Origin: JAFTYO01 sp045611785
GTDB lineage: Bacteria; Pseudomonadota; Alphaproteobacteria; RF32; CAG-239
Direction of reading: 5' to 3'
Length of the DNA stretch: 64,000 nt
Assembly: GCA_045611785.1 (NCBI GenBank)
Contig: JAZKXV010000026.1
Span: 1-64,000 of the forward strand
Part shown: in pieces, positions 48,920 through 58,546 of the stretch
How positions within the stretch are numbered: position 1 is the first letter of the stretch
Layout of the letters: every line of letters begins with the position of its first letter
Program-made: the position numbers and the translations under genes
Notes under the pieces: model-generated
Told to the model about the DNA's origin: nothing
What the model saw: the letters and a program-made list of their open reading frames with translations, nothing else
The model's database searches: none

Positions 48920-48996
48920 TGGTCGGATTGACTAGATTCGAACTAGCGACCTCTTCGACCCGAACGAAGCGTTCTACCAGGCTGAACTACAATCCG
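48920..48996 (-). tRNA. tRNA-Pro (CGG)
   Basis: The 77-nt tRNA has acceptor CGGATTG/CAATCCG, an anticodon loop TTCGGGT within CTTCG/CGAAG (anticodon CGG), the T-arm CTAGTTCGAATCTAG and an encoded CCA. Its last 20 bases are repeated at 48751 and 48574, and about 17 of them at 46502. Confidence 0.95.
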
Positions 48997-49131
48997 ATTA
49001 ATTGCTTAAATACTAATACATCAATATTTTTTTAATACAAGCTTTTTTTTCAAAAACTTACAAAAAAATATAGCTTTTTTCTTTTATAATCATATAATTT
49101 ATATATATTTTTTTATTTGAAAGGAACTCAA

Positions 49132-49953
49132 ATGCTTAATATCGGTTGTCATTTATCTTCTTCTAAAGGGTTTGTGGCCATGGCTCAAAATGCCATTTCT
49201 ATCAACGCAAGCACTTTTCAGTTTTTTACCAGAAATCCGCAAGGCTCAAAAGCAAAAGATATTGACATCGAAGATATAAAAAAGTTTCTTTCAATTTTTC
49301 CTGATAAAAAAATTGTAGCCCACGCTCCTTACACTCTAAATCCGTGCTCAGATAACCCAAGTACCGCTGAATTTGCTGAACTGGTTTTTATTGATGATCT
49401 AAAACGCATGGAACTTATACCTCACAACTATTATAACTTTCATCCAGGAAGTCATGTAGGACAAGGCGCTGAAATAGGCATTAAAAAAATTGCGGATCTA
49501 CTTAATAAAATTATAACGCCGACACAAACCACAACCATCTTATTAGAAACAATGTCCGGTAAAGGAAGCGAAGTAGGATCAACCTTTGAAGAAATCCAAA
49601 GCATTATTAACCTTACCGAACTAAAAGATAAAATCGGAGTTTGTTTAGACACTTGCCATGTATATTCTGCCGGATACGACATTGTAAATGAGTTGGATTC
49701 AGTTTTAGAAAAATTTGATAATATCATCGGCTTAAACAAGCTAAAGGCCATACACTTAAACGATAGTAAAATGCCATTTAACTCTCGTAAAGACAGACAC
49801 GAGCAAATTGGTAAAGGCTCAATCGGTATTGACGCCACTGTAAATATAATTAATCACCCTAAATTAAAGCACCTACCCTTTATTTTAGAAACTCCAAACG
49901 ATATAAATGGTTGGAAACAAGAAATTGATTTATTAAGAAATTTGAGCTTATAA
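49132..49953 (+). CDS. nfo: Endonuclease IV
   Basis: The 273-residue AP endonuclease repairs abasic sites using three zinc ions. Motifs are FHPGSHVGQG, LLETMSGKG, GVCLDTCHVYSAGYD, HLNDSK and FILETP. I start at 49132 because AAGGAACTCAA precedes that ATG. The in-frame TTG upstream is not supported. A bidirectional terminator follows. Confidence 0.96.
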   Translation: MLNIGCHLSSSKGFVAMAQNAISINASTFQFFTRNPQGSKAKDIDIEDIKKFLSIFPDKKIVAHAPYTLNPCSDNPSTAEFAELVFIDDLKRMELIPHNYYNFHPGSHVGQGAEIGIKKIADLLNKIITPTQTTTILLETMSGKGSEVGSTFEEIQSIINLTELKDKIGVCLDTCHVYSAGYDIVNELDSVLEKFDNIIGLNKLKAIHLNDSKMPFNSRKDRHEQIGKGSIGIDATVNIINHPKLKHLPFILETPNDINGWKQEIDLLRNLSL

Positions 49954-49957
49954 AGCA

Positions 49958-49999
49958 CAAAAAAAAAGGAAGTAATTTTACAAAACCACTTCCTTTTTT
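49958..49999. terminator. Bidirectional terminator
   Basis: AAAAAGGAAGT pairs with ACTTCCTTTTT between convergent genes. Confidence 0.85.
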
Positions 50000-50012
50000 A
50001 AGGCTGTTTTAT

Positions 50013-50990
50013 CTACAATATATTTATTTTTCCATCAACAGTAATTTCTGCCTCACCACCTAATGGAATGGTTGCAATAGGTGTTGTATGACCCATATCA
50101 ATATTGGCAATTATAGGCATATCTTTAAGCTCAGGTTTGTTCTTTAATATAAACTCTAATTTTTCACGAGTAACCTTTGAGGCTTTTTGGAAACGTCCGA
50201 TTACCAAACCTTTAACATTTTTAAAATCATCCTGATTGATTAAGGCCTGCAAATTTCGTTCAAATGTCAACAAATCTGACATTTCATCATCTTCTAAAAA
50301 CAATATTGTATCTTCATTAAAGCTAGGACGATATTGTGTTCCCATATGCAAAATAAAAGTGCATAAATTTCCACCAATTATTGTACCTTTTGCTGCTCCT
50401 TTTTGAAGATGCCACCAACCTTCATTTTCAATAAAAGTTCTATTTTCTTGGTCCAAAAACCACATCTCATCACTCCATTCTTTTGATGCTTTAAGCTCTT
50501 GAGAGTGTCCTTCAAAAAGAGTTTTAACCATATTTTCTAATGTATACTCAATTCCTTTTAACATACCTAAGGAACTATAATGAGGTCCATAATATGTAAC
50601 CAAACCTGTTTTAGCATAAATAGCCGTATGCAAAGCGGTTATATCTGAAAAGCCCATAAATATTTTAGGATTATTTCTGATTAAGTCATAATCTAAGTGT
50701 TTAATAAGTTGGTTAGAATTAAAACCACCAATTACTGTCAAAACAGCTTTTACAGATTTATCGGCAAAAGCACTATGAATGTCATCAACACGTTTTTTTA
50801 TATCTGTAGAAATTGTTAAATCGCAATTTTCATCTATTGTATTAGGCGCAAAGACAACTTTTAAGCCTAAGTTTTTAAGTCTTTCCTCAGCAATTTGTCT
50901 GCAGTCTGCACCAATAAGTTTCAAACTTCTTGATGGCGCAATAATCATCACTTTATCGCCTTTTTTTAGCCTTTGAGGTATAATCGCCAT
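50013..50990 (-). CDS. S66-family peptidase (LD-carboxypeptidase/MccF-like)
   Basis: The 325-residue product has S66 features: GDKVMIIAPSRS at the start, TVIGGFNSNQLI, FMGFSDITALHTAI (nucleophile Ser), GGNLCTF, and a late MGHTTPIATIPLGGEA with the catalytic His. Members trim D-Ala from recycled muropeptides or cleave microcin C. AGGAG precedes the start. It lies 19 nt after RNase J on the same strand. Confidence 0.9.
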   Translation of the reverse strand: MAIIPQRLKKGDKVMIIAPSRSLKLIGADCRQIAEERLKNLGLKVVFAPNTIDENCDLTISTDIKKRVDDIHSAFADKSVKAVLTVIGGFNSNQLIKHLDYDLIRNNPKIFMGFSDITALHTAIYAKTGLVTYYGPHYSSLGMLKGIEYTLENMVKTLFEGHSQELKASKEWSDEMWFLDQENRTFIENEGWWHLQKGAAKGTIIGGNLCTFILHMGTQYRPSFNEDTILFLEDDEMSDLLTFERNLQALINQDDFKNVKGLVIGRFQKASKVTREKLEFILKNKPELKDMPIIANIDMGHTTPIATIPLGGEAEITVDGKINIL

Positions 50991-51009
50991 TTTAATATTC
51001 TCCTTAATT

Positions 51010-52668
51010 TTATTGTTCTTGATATATGTGTAAAAACGTTACAGGTTTTATATCTGTTGCTTTTAAAACTCTTTTTCTGATATGCCCTTTAATAAAATCT
51101 GTCACTTGAGAATTTATACATTTACATTCTTTAAGTTTTGTATTTATTAAAGGAATAACGATTTCTTTAATTTCTTCAACCAAATTGTTCCAATCTGCTT
51201 CTTCCAAAATATCAATAGAAGAAACCTGCAAATCTTTTAACTCTAAACTCTGTGAAACAACAGCGCTGATAAACATTGAACAATTATATGCTATACGGCG
51301 TCTGTTTTGAACCAGCTCAGAATTAAGTGAAACACTGCGACCTCTGTCCACTCCGATAACATCTGAAATTGTTTCTTCAATTTTAGCAATTTTGCCATCA
51401 GAAAGTAAAAATATATCGCCATTTTTACCGGAACAAACATCTTGAACACCGCATGATAAAGCAAATCGTTTATGTTCTCTGATAAAACGTTTATCACCAT
51501 GAACCGGAAAAACAATTTTTGGTTTCAAAATTTCATACATTTGTCTTAGTTCTTCTTTTGAAGCATGACCTGAAGTATGTACCAAGTCTGTTTCTTCAGT
51601 AATAATTTTAACACCTTTAATTGCCATTTGCTCTTGCATTCTTTCAATTTTATCTTCATTTCCCGGAATAATTTTTGAAGAAAAAATTATAGTATCATCT
51701 TTACTTAAACTAACATACTTGCTTTCACCCTTAGCAATTTGGCTTAAAGCACTGCGATAATTCGCTTGTGAACCAGTACAAATATACATTGCTTTATCTG
51801 ATGTAATATCTTTTGCTTCATCTGCACTGTAAGTATTCGGCATATCCTTAAAATATCCGCATTCTTTTGCTATCTTCATATTTGTAAGCAATGTTTTGCC
51901 CATTAAAATCGGTGTTCTTTGTGCAAGGTCTGCCGCAATAATCAAACTCTCCAAACGCATTAAGTTAGAGGCAAAACAAGTTACTATCAAACCTCCCTTA
52001 ATTTGCGGAATAAGGGTACATAAACTTTGACGCACATCATATTCAGAACATTGATTTTCATCAATTGATACGTTTGTTGAATCGCAAACAAATAAATCTA
52101 TACCCTCTTTGGCAATTTGCTTTAACTTATCTATCGGACTTTTTAGCATTTCGGTTTTTGCATCATCAAAACGCCAATCTGTAGCATGAAAAATATTTTG
52201 ATATTCTGTTTTAATAAACAATCCGCAAGTTTGAGGCACCGAATGCACTAATGATACAAACTCAACCTCAAATTCTTTGAGCTTAACGTTCATAGTTTCA
52301 TTAACGCATATAAGTTCGACCTCATTTTCCATTTTATATTCTTTAAGTCTTTCTGTAATTAAGGCTAAAGCAAAATCCGTACCATAAACCGGACACCTTA
52401 AACATGGCCATATATGAGCAATTGCTCCCATATGATCTTCATGAGCATGAGTAATAAAAATGCCCTCAATATCTTGAGCATAATCTTTCAAAAATTCAGG
52501 AGAAGCATAGCACATATCCATTCCCGGATAGTCATCATTTAAAAAGCCATAACCTACATCAACTATAATCCATTTTCCGTTTGATGAATATGCAAACATA
52601 TTCATGCCAATATCATCAGCACCACCAATCGGAATAAAATAAACTCCTGTTTTTTTAAAGCTTTCCAT
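51010..52668 (-). CDS. rnj: Ribonuclease J
   Basis: The 552-residue metallo-beta-lactamase-fold RNase has THAHEDHMGAI (zinc site), FVSLVHSVPQ, the beta-CASP domain, and VHTSGHASKEEL near residue 370. It processes and degrades RNA, with 5' exonuclease activity in the family. In alphaproteobacteria it lies after nuoN and birA, as here. It is separated from birA by 3 bases. Confidence 0.95.
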   Translation of the reverse strand: MESFKKTGVYFIPIGGADDIGMNMFAYSSNGKWIIVDVGYGFLNDDYPGMDMCYASPEFLKDYAQDIEGIFITHAHEDHMGAIAHIWPCLRCPVYGTDFALALITERLKEYKMENEVELICVNETMNVKLKEFEVEFVSLVHSVPQTCGLFIKTEYQNIFHATDWRFDDAKTEMLKSPIDKLKQIAKEGIDLFVCDSTNVSIDENQCSEYDVRQSLCTLIPQIKGGLIVTCFASNLMRLESLIIAADLAQRTPILMGKTLLTNMKIAKECGYFKDMPNTYSADEAKDITSDKAMYICTGSQANYRSALSQIAKGESKYVSLSKDDTIIFSSKIIPGNEDKIERMQEQMAIKGVKIITEETDLVHTSGHASKEELRQMYEILKPKIVFPVHGDKRFIREHKRFALSCGVQDVCSGKNGDIFLLSDGKIAKIEETISDVIGVDRGRSVSLNSELVQNRRRIAYNCSMFISAVVSQSLELKDLQVSSIDILEEADWNNLVEEIKEIVIPLINTKLKECKCINSQVTDFIKGHIRKRVLKATDIKPVTFLHIYQEQ

Positions 52669-52671
52669 CCT

Positions 52672-53394
52672 TTAACTTTCTTTTACAAATAAATCGCCGA
52701 CTAAAATTTTTTTTATTTCTTCATTTGTTTTTAAAACCATGGCACCATTATCATCAATAGTTAAAAAAATTCCATCTATTGTTTGTTTTTCTTGTTTTAT
52801 TAAAACAGCATTACCCAGATTATACGCATTGTCAAGCCATGTTTGCTTAATCTGACTAAATCCGCTTGTTTGATAGTGTTCTAAAAGTTTATCTAAAACA
52901 TTAGTTAGATGCTCTAACACGCTCAACCTGTCGATATAAATTCCTAAATTGTGTAAACTTGTCGCGTTGTATTTTATATCAACAAGTTCAGGATTTGAAA
53001 CAATATTTATACCAACACCCATAACCCAAAAATTATCATCTGCTTTTTCAAACAATATTCCGGAAATTTTTTCACCATTAACCAAAACATCATTTGGCCA
53101 CTTAACTTCTATCTTAGCATCTTTAATAAAATGGCTGATTGTTTTTAACACCGCAACAGCACTTAATATAACCATGTGGCACAACTCATTTGCTTTAATT
53201 TCAAAAGCAAATGATGCAAACAAATTTCCCTTTTGGCTCACCCAAGAATTACCTCTTCTGCCTCGTCCGCCGGTTTGTTCTAGAGCCGATACAATACATG
53301 GTTGCTTTAATTTAGCAACTAATGATTTGGCATCATCATTAGTGCTTACAACATTTAAATTATCTTGCCATATCCAATTTTTTATTTGTTTCAT
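52672..53394 (-). CDS. birA: Biotin-protein ligase BirA, no DNA-binding domain
   Basis: The 240-residue enzyme attaches biotin to carboxylases. It shows EQTGGRGRRGNSWVSQKGNLFAS (the GRGRRG loop), KWPNDVLVNGEKISGIL and GVGINI. The N-terminal helix-turn-helix of class II BirA is absent, as in other alphaproteobacteria. Start and nuoN stop overlap (TAATG). Confidence 0.95.
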   Translation of the reverse strand: MKQIKNWIWQDNLNVVSTNDDAKSLVAKLKQPCIVSALEQTGGRGRRGNSWVSQKGNLFASFAFEIKANELCHMVILSAVAVLKTISHFIKDAKIEVKWPNDVLVNGEKISGILFEKADDNFWVMGVGINIVSNPELVDIKYNATSLHNLGIYIDRLSVLEHLTNVLDKLLEHYQTSGFSQIKQTWLDNAYNLGNAVLIKQEKQTIDGIFLTIDDNGAMVLKTNEEIKKILVGDLFVKES

Positions 53395-54803
53395 TATTTT
53401 AACACCAAATTTAATATTACCGGAGCATCATATAACAAAAACTCAGGCTTAAACATTAACATTACCATTAAAATCATATTTATGAGCAAATAAACATATA
53501 CACCATAATCAGGCCTATTAAAATCTACCTCACGATTATTAAAATACATTGACCGGATAATTTGCAAATATGCAGCCATTACAATTATCAAGCAAACTAA
53601 AGAAATAAACATAATGATGTAAGCCTGATTTTCCACAAAAGTTTCTAGAGCTGATAATTGACCGATAAATCCGGAAAAAGGAGAAATTCCCATCAAAGAT
53701 ATCATAAAAAACAGCATCGCAGCCGAAACAAAAGGTCTTACTTTTGCAATTCCGTTAATCATGTTTAAGTTTGCTAAATAAACACCATTACTCTTAAAGC
53801 TATAAAATGAAGTATAAACACCAAAAAGTGATAAAATATAAACTTGTAAATAGATAAATCCTCCTAATAATTTGGAAGCTGTAAACGGAGAAATAAGCAA
53901 CAATAACATACCTAAATTATAAATTCCGCTATATGCAAATATTTTTCTTAAATTTCTACTTGCGTTGGCTCCTATAGCTCCAACAATTAAAGAAAACACT
54001 CCAAAAAACAAATACACTAAGTTTAATTCTGAAGCTAAGGGAATAAACACAATTGTATTTAATTTCATAAATGCAGCAAATAAGGCAAATACAGGAACTA
54101 AATTAAAATATGCTGCAACCGGCAATATAGATGGTGAAACAATATCCGCAAAACAAAAATGCAAAGGAGCAACTCCCAATAAGAACAACATAAAGAACAA
54201 TATTGCACCGACAATAAACATTGCAATATTGATATTTTCACTACCTAAAAATTCGGCAGTTGCTTTATAGTGCCAGTTTTCTATTGATAAACACACAAGT
54301 GAGAGAATTAACAACACACTAAAAATCAGAGCCATTACTAAATATCTTTTGCTTACATTATGAAGTTCTTCACTTTGTTGGCTAAATTTCAGCAAACTGT
54401 AATTTACAAATGATAACAAAATTAAACCACCGCATAAAACTCCAAGGTTTATTGTTTTTATGATTAAACTAAAGCTAAACATCGCTAATAATGATAATAT
54501 GCAAAAATACAATGGATCTACATCTTCTGAAACAAACCATTTAACAGATAACGAAAGCCAAGCAAACATAACCAATGCACTCAATATATAAAACAGTACG
54601 GTATAAGAATTTGCTTCAAAAACATCGGTAAAAACAGCTTTATTATAAAACAACACTGAAAAAAGTGCACTTATAATCACTACAATTTTTGTAATTTTAA
54701 AATAACTTCTGACTGATGTTGTAAAAAATTTATACAACATCAAAGCCAAAACACCTAACAGTAAAGAAACTTCTGAAAATAAATATAAAACATTTTCTAT
54801 CAT
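53394..54803 (-). CDS. nuoN: Complex I subunit NuoN-like, key charged residues lost
   Basis: The 469-residue membrane protein has about 14 hydrophobic segments and lies between nuoM and birA, the conserved alphaproteobacterial order. By eye, PLHFCFAD, NLRKIFAYSGIYNLG and GISPFSGFIGQL align with NuoN. The usual Glu of TM5 is Ile128, the TM7 Lys is Leu208, the TM8 Lys is Pro237 and the TM12 Lys is Gln382. It is therefore unlikely to pump protons in the known way. It is coupled to birA. Confidence 0.78.
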   Translation of the reverse strand: MIENVLYLFSEVSLLLGVLALMLYKFFTTSVRSYFKITKIVVIISALFSVLFYNKAVFTDVFEANSYTVLFYILSALVMFAWLSLSVKWFVSEDVDPLYFCILSLLAMFSFSLIIKTINLGVLCGGLILLSFVNYSLLKFSQQSEELHNVSKRYLVMALIFSVLLILSLVCLSIENWHYKATAEFLGSENINIAMFIVGAILFFMLFLLGVAPLHFCFADIVSPSILPVAAYFNLVPVFALFAAFMKLNTIVFIPLASELNLVYLFFGVFSLIVGAIGANASRNLRKIFAYSGIYNLGMLLLLISPFTASKLLGGFIYLQVYILSLFGVYTSFYSFKSNGVYLANLNMINGIAKVRPFVSAAMLFFMISLMGISPFSGFIGQLSALETFVENQAYIIMFISLVCLIIVMAAYLQIIRSMYFNNREVDFNRPDYGVYVYLLINMILMVMLMFKPEFLLYDAPVILNLVLK

Positions 54804-54815
54804 ATCATTTTCCTA

Positions 54816-56231
54816 TCAATATGCAAACCATAGAGGTTTGAACAAGGATAAAAACAAAATACACATTACAACAAGACATATCACAAACTCAGTTGTATCA
54901 ATGTCATAAAGTTTATCTTTGCTGTTTATCGGACAACTGTCATCTTTTAATGAATATAAAGTTTGCAACAAGGTAACAGATGCCAATACTAGCGTAATTA
55001 TTATGGCTGTTCCCATGTACAAGCTCACATTAAAAATTTCTGATATTATAATAAAATTATTCCAAAAAAGCGCCGATACCGGCAAACCAATTATAGCTAA
55101 AACCAACATAGAATATGAAAGAGATGCTTTAGGTAATAAGCACAAAATTCCTGTAACGCTGCCATATAGCTTATCACTCTCTGTTTCAATATGCGTAACA
55201 AGCATTGTTAATGCTGAAACTACCAAAATAAATGCAAATAAAGAATATGAAATATTATCAACTAAAATATCTGTAGGTAAAAACACTCCTATTAAATATA
55301 GCAAATAATATACCAAAGTATATGCAAAAAACTTTTCTTTTGCCGAACTGTTAGAATATCCGCTGAAAGCAATAAACAACATTGTAATTATACAGAAAAC
55401 TTCAAAAATTGGAGCTAAAGATGAAATTTCATCAGGAATATTAGCTGGCCAAAACCGCATAAATCCATATAAACCAACGACCGGTATCAAATTAACTTCT
55501 ATATATGAGAGTGAATTTTTCATTGAATTTATAATAGAGGTTATCCAATAATGAAACGGCCATACAGGTATACGAGATATAAAAGCTAAAAATATAGCAC
55601 TCCAAATCCAAATACCATACCGGCTGTCTAATTCCACAGTTGAAATCTGATTAATTTCCACACTATTACCGACCAATGCATATAAAGTAACCACAGCACT
55701 TAAAAATAAAAAAGCACCTATAAAATTATATAAAAAGAATCGGGAAATAATTTTATATTTCTTTCCATCGCTAATGATTCCTGTTTGCATATATAAAGGA
55801 ATTATCATCAACACAAAGAACGTATAAAATGAAAAAATATCTACTGATGAAAAATAAGCATTAATTGAAAACAAAAAACACATAGCAAAAAACAACACAG
55901 GCTTCTGAGATGTTCTCTGATGCTTTACCTCAAAAACACCTATAAGCATTGCAAGATGTACAGCCAAAATTAACATCAGCGATGTAACATCAACTCCGAA
56001 CACCAAACTTACTCTGGGCAAAATAGGCCAAACAAACGAACTGACTGCTTGTATTTCATTACTATGAACATCAATATCTGCAAACAACCTTAAAATAAGG
56101 AAAATATTGCTCAAAATAGTAAAAATTGCAACATTTACTGAGTTTGTATAATTCCCATTATGAGAAGATATAACAAACAATCCGCCGATTAATGGTAAAC
56201 ATATAATAACCAACAACAAAATTTCAGCCAT
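54816..56231 (-). CDS. nuoM: Complex I subunit NuoM-like, key charged residues lost
   Basis: The 471-residue membrane protein aligns with NuoM by SFYTFFVLMIIPL, IPVWPFHYWI and GLYGFMRFWP. The proton-path residues are changed: the TM5 Glu is Val140, the TM7 Lys is Arg220, the TM8 Lys is Val251 and the TM12 Glu is Asn392. Length is slightly short of normal (about 500). Its ATG overlaps the nuoL stop (TAATG). This fits a structural subunit that no longer moves protons; that role is inference. Confidence 0.8.
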   Translation of the reverse strand: MAEILLLVIICLPLIGGLFVISSHNGNYTNSVNVAIFTILSNIFLILRLFADIDVHSNEIQAVSSFVWPILPRVSLVFGVDVTSLMLILAVHLAMLIGVFEVKHQRTSQKPVLFFAMCFLFSINAYFSSVDIFSFYTFFVLMIIPLYMQTGIISDGKKYKIISRFFLYNFIGAFLFLSAVVTLYALVGNSVEINQISTVELDSRYGIWIWSAIFLAFISRIPVWPFHYWITSIINSMKNSLSYIEVNLIPVVGLYGFMRFWPANIPDEISSLAPIFEVFCIITMLFIAFSGYSNSSAKEKFFAYTLVYYLLYLIGVFLPTDILVDNISYSLFAFILVVSALTMLVTHIETESDKLYGSVTGILCLLPKASLSYSMLVLAIIGLPVSALFWNNFIIISEIFNVSLYMGTAIIITLVLASVTLLQTLYSLKDDSCPINSKDKLYDIDTTEFVICLVVMCILFLSLFKPLWFAY

Positions 56232-57901
56232 TACTTATTTTCCTTTATAAAACACCATATCAACACTGCTACAGCCAAAATAAAATTAAAGAAATAATAT
56301 GTTTTCCAGTGTCTTACAGATTTTCTAAAAACACGAATAGTAAAAGCATTTATTGATGACAACATTGCCGTTAGCGTTTTTTCAATAAATATGAAATCGA
56401 ACAAAACCGTAAGCAACCTGCCCATAATTTTCACCGGCCTCACTATTATTATATCATAAACATGTGCAGAAAAATCTATCTTTTGCAATTTTGTATTCAA
56501 ATAAGAATTTTGATATATAAATCTAAGCGGATATAATTTAATAAGTATTAAATATATAGCACAAAATACTAAAGAACTTATCCAAAATGTTTTACACTTG
56601 CCTATCTCAAAAGATGCTATTGTTATACAAAGTAGCAAAACGACAAACGGCGAATAACTTAATACGGGCATCTTGGTCTGATGTCGTGTAATGACAAATA
56701 ATTGTGAATAAAGATGCGATGATGCCACTACAAACAATACCGTAAAAAGATAAATCCAATATTGATCATTATTATTAATTTTTGCAATTTGCGATAAAAA
56801 TGCCAAGCTTACCAAGACATATGCAAAAACATCAAAATTAAGCAATGATCTGTTTACATATTTATTAGAATCGATTAAGTGCAAATTATTTTCCCGGTTC
56901 ACACTATAGTGTGCATAATATAAACACAGATTGATGCAAAAACCAAAAATAAGCATTAAAGAAAAATGTGCACCCCATATAAAGTCTGCATTTTGGACAC
57001 TTTTAACCAATAATGCTATAATCAACATATTAAGATAAACAGTTTTTTCCTTTAAGTTATTAATTACGATTGTACCAATAGCACCCCATACCATAGTTAA
57101 AACAACCGCAATGTTTAAGCACATATCAAATGATGGTGAAACCACTAATAACGGATAAAACTTCATAAATAAGATAAGAGCCACCATAGGAGTCGATAAA
57201 TACGGAATTAAAATAAGCCTATGAAATTTAGTGTTTTTCAAATCTAATAAATAACTTTGAAAAAGGAAAAAACCAAATTTTATGAACAAGCTTATTATTA
57301 TCACAAACATTATAAAATCACGATGTCGTCCGGTTTCATAATAATGCACCATATTTGTTACTTCCAGTGTTTCTAACTTACCTTTCAGCATTGCCATAAC
57401 CAGAAACAACCCCATATCGGCAATCAAATTATATATACTATAACGCCGGCTTGCATAAATATCTTTAATAAGCAACTGGCTTAAAATATCTGTTACAAAC
57501 ACAAATGTGATAATCTGAAGCAAATTATTTCCGGTTATTAACATAATAAGGCTTAACAAGTTTAACACCAAAATAGCGGAAAAACTTTTTTTGTTTTGTT
57601 CGTATCTAAAAAACAAGTTATTCACAAGCGCCAATATCGTAATAACAAAAAACGGAAATATAAGACGATAGTTATTAACAGATGAAACTATATCAATTTT
57701 TATATCGCCACTACGAGAACTATCCCATACCAATGTAGTAATTGCTTCTGCTCCGATTCGCATATCTAAGCAAAAAAAGTAAAAAACAGCCACGGTTGCA
57801 GCGGTAATTAAGGGAGCCGCAATTCTATCTAATCTATGCTTAAACCTTATAAGAGATAAAATTCCTATAAAAAGCAAATAAGAAACCGTATTAACCAGCA
57901 T
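56231..57901 (-). CDS. nuoL: Complex I subunit NuoL-like, divergent and short
   Basis: The 556-residue protein keeps the NuoL tail: HVYDIIIVRPVKIMGRLL, then a traversing-helix-like stretch and a last membrane helix. In the core the TM5 Glu appears to be Phe135 and the TM8 His is lost, while the TM7 Lys (Lys208) remains. Normal NuoL has 610-700 residues. A terminator lies just upstream, so this nuoLMN set is transcribed apart from any other nuo genes. None of the others are in the window. Confidence 0.75.
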   Translation of the reverse strand: MLVNTVSYLLFIGILSLIRFKHRLDRIAAPLITAATVAVFYFFCLDMRIGAEAITTLVWDSSRSGDIKIDIVSSVNNYRLIFPFFVITILALVNNLFFRYEQNKKSFSAILVLNLLSLIMLITGNNLLQIITFVFVTDILSQLLIKDIYASRRYSIYNLIADMGLFLVMAMLKGKLETLEVTNMVHYYETGRHRDFIMFVIIISLFIKFGFFLFQSYLLDLKNTKFHRLILIPYLSTPMVALILFMKFYPLLVVSPSFDMCLNIAVVLTMVWGAIGTIVINNLKEKTVYLNMLIIALLVKSVQNADFIWGAHFSLMLIFGFCINLCLYYAHYSVNRENNLHLIDSNKYVNRSLLNFDVFAYVLVSLAFLSQIAKINNNDQYWIYLFTVLFVVASSHLYSQLFVITRHQTKMPVLSYSPFVVLLLCITIASFEIGKCKTFWISSLVFCAIYLILIKLYPLRFIYQNSYLNTKLQKIDFSAHVYDIIIVRPVKIMGRLLTVLFDFIFIEKTLTAMLSSINAFTIRVFRKSVRHWKTYYFFNFILAVAVLIWCFIKENK

Positions 57902-57912
57902 ATTTATCCACC

Positions 57913-57942
57913 AAAAAATTTAAGGGCTCGATAGCCCTTAAA
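57913..57942 (-). terminator. Terminator before nuoL
   Basis: On the minus strand TTAAGGGC pairs with GCCCTTAA, followed by ATTTTTTGG. It ends the 58279 gene and separates it from nuoL. Confidence 0.8.
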
Positions 57943-57961
57943 ACAACGTATAAACTAAATT

Positions 57962-58279
57962 TTACATAAATGCTTTAACATCTTTAACGATTCGCACGGG
58001 AACTTTATATTCTCTAACAACATCATCGTCATTAATTTCCACCACCCAAACTTCTGATACAGATTTCAATGGGTTACGTGCACCTTCTGCGATATCATCA
58101 AAATATACAGCATTTTCTTTGCAACGATATAACAAAGCATATTCTGTTCCATCATAAACAAACAAAGGATTCTCAGGGCCGCCATTGCGTTGTTGAATAA
58201 TCATCATTATTTGACCTTTGTCATTTTGTAAAATATCATACCTGCTCTTTTTACCGGTTGATTGAGTATTTTCAGCCAT
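57962..58279 (-). CDS. Hypothetical protein
   Basis: The 105-residue soluble product is beta-rich (QIMMIIQQRNGG, FVYDGTEYALLYR, VWVVEINDDDVV) with no signal peptide. AGAGGT precedes the ATG. It ends at a terminator before nuoL. No family is recognised. Confidence 0.7.
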   Translation of the reverse strand: MAENTQSTGKKSRYDILQNDKGQIMMIIQQRNGGPENPLFVYDGTEYALLYRCKENAVYFDDIAEGARNPLKSVSEVWVVEINDDDVVREYKVPVRIVKDVKAFM

Positions 58280-58389
58280 ATTATACCTCTACATAAGATA
58301 ATTTTATTAATTCATTGAGGAACAATAACACATAATTATTAATAAATAAACACTATTTTCATTTTTTTTAACTTTTTTTATTTTTTTAG

Positions 58390-58418
58390 TTGACATGTAA
58401 TTTTTTATACTCTATATA
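58390..58418 (+). promoter_or_regulatory. Promoter of tRNA-Lys
   Basis: TTGACA, 17 bases, TATATA, 16 nt before the tRNA. Confidence 0.8.
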
Positions 58419-58434
58419 TCACGTCATTGAGTGA

Positions 58435-58510
58435 GGGCTCGTAGCTCAGTCGGTAGAGCATTTGACTTTTAATCAAAGGGTCATGGGTTCGAATCCCGTC
58501 GGGCTCACCA
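58435..58510 (+). tRNA. tRNA-Lys (TTT)
   Basis: The 76-nt tRNA has acceptor GGGCTCG, D-arm GCTCAGTCGGTAGAGC, anticodon stem TTTGA/TCAAA with loop CTTTTAA (anticodon TTT), T-arm GGGTTCGAATCCC and encoded CCA. The acceptor has two wobble pairs. Confidence 0.94.
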
Positions 58511-58518
58511 ATAAAGTA

Positions 58519-58546
58519 AGAGGAAGTTTATACTTCCTCTTTTTTT
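58519..58546 (+). terminator. Terminator of tRNA-Lys
   Basis: AGAGGAAGT pairs with ACTTCCTCT, then six T. Confidence 0.92.

Noticed and set aside
53394..57901. Mrp-type cation antiporter or hydrogenase membrane subunits
   Set aside because: The gene order nuoL-M-N-birA-RNase J and the NuoL C-terminal VRPVK segment fit complex I better.
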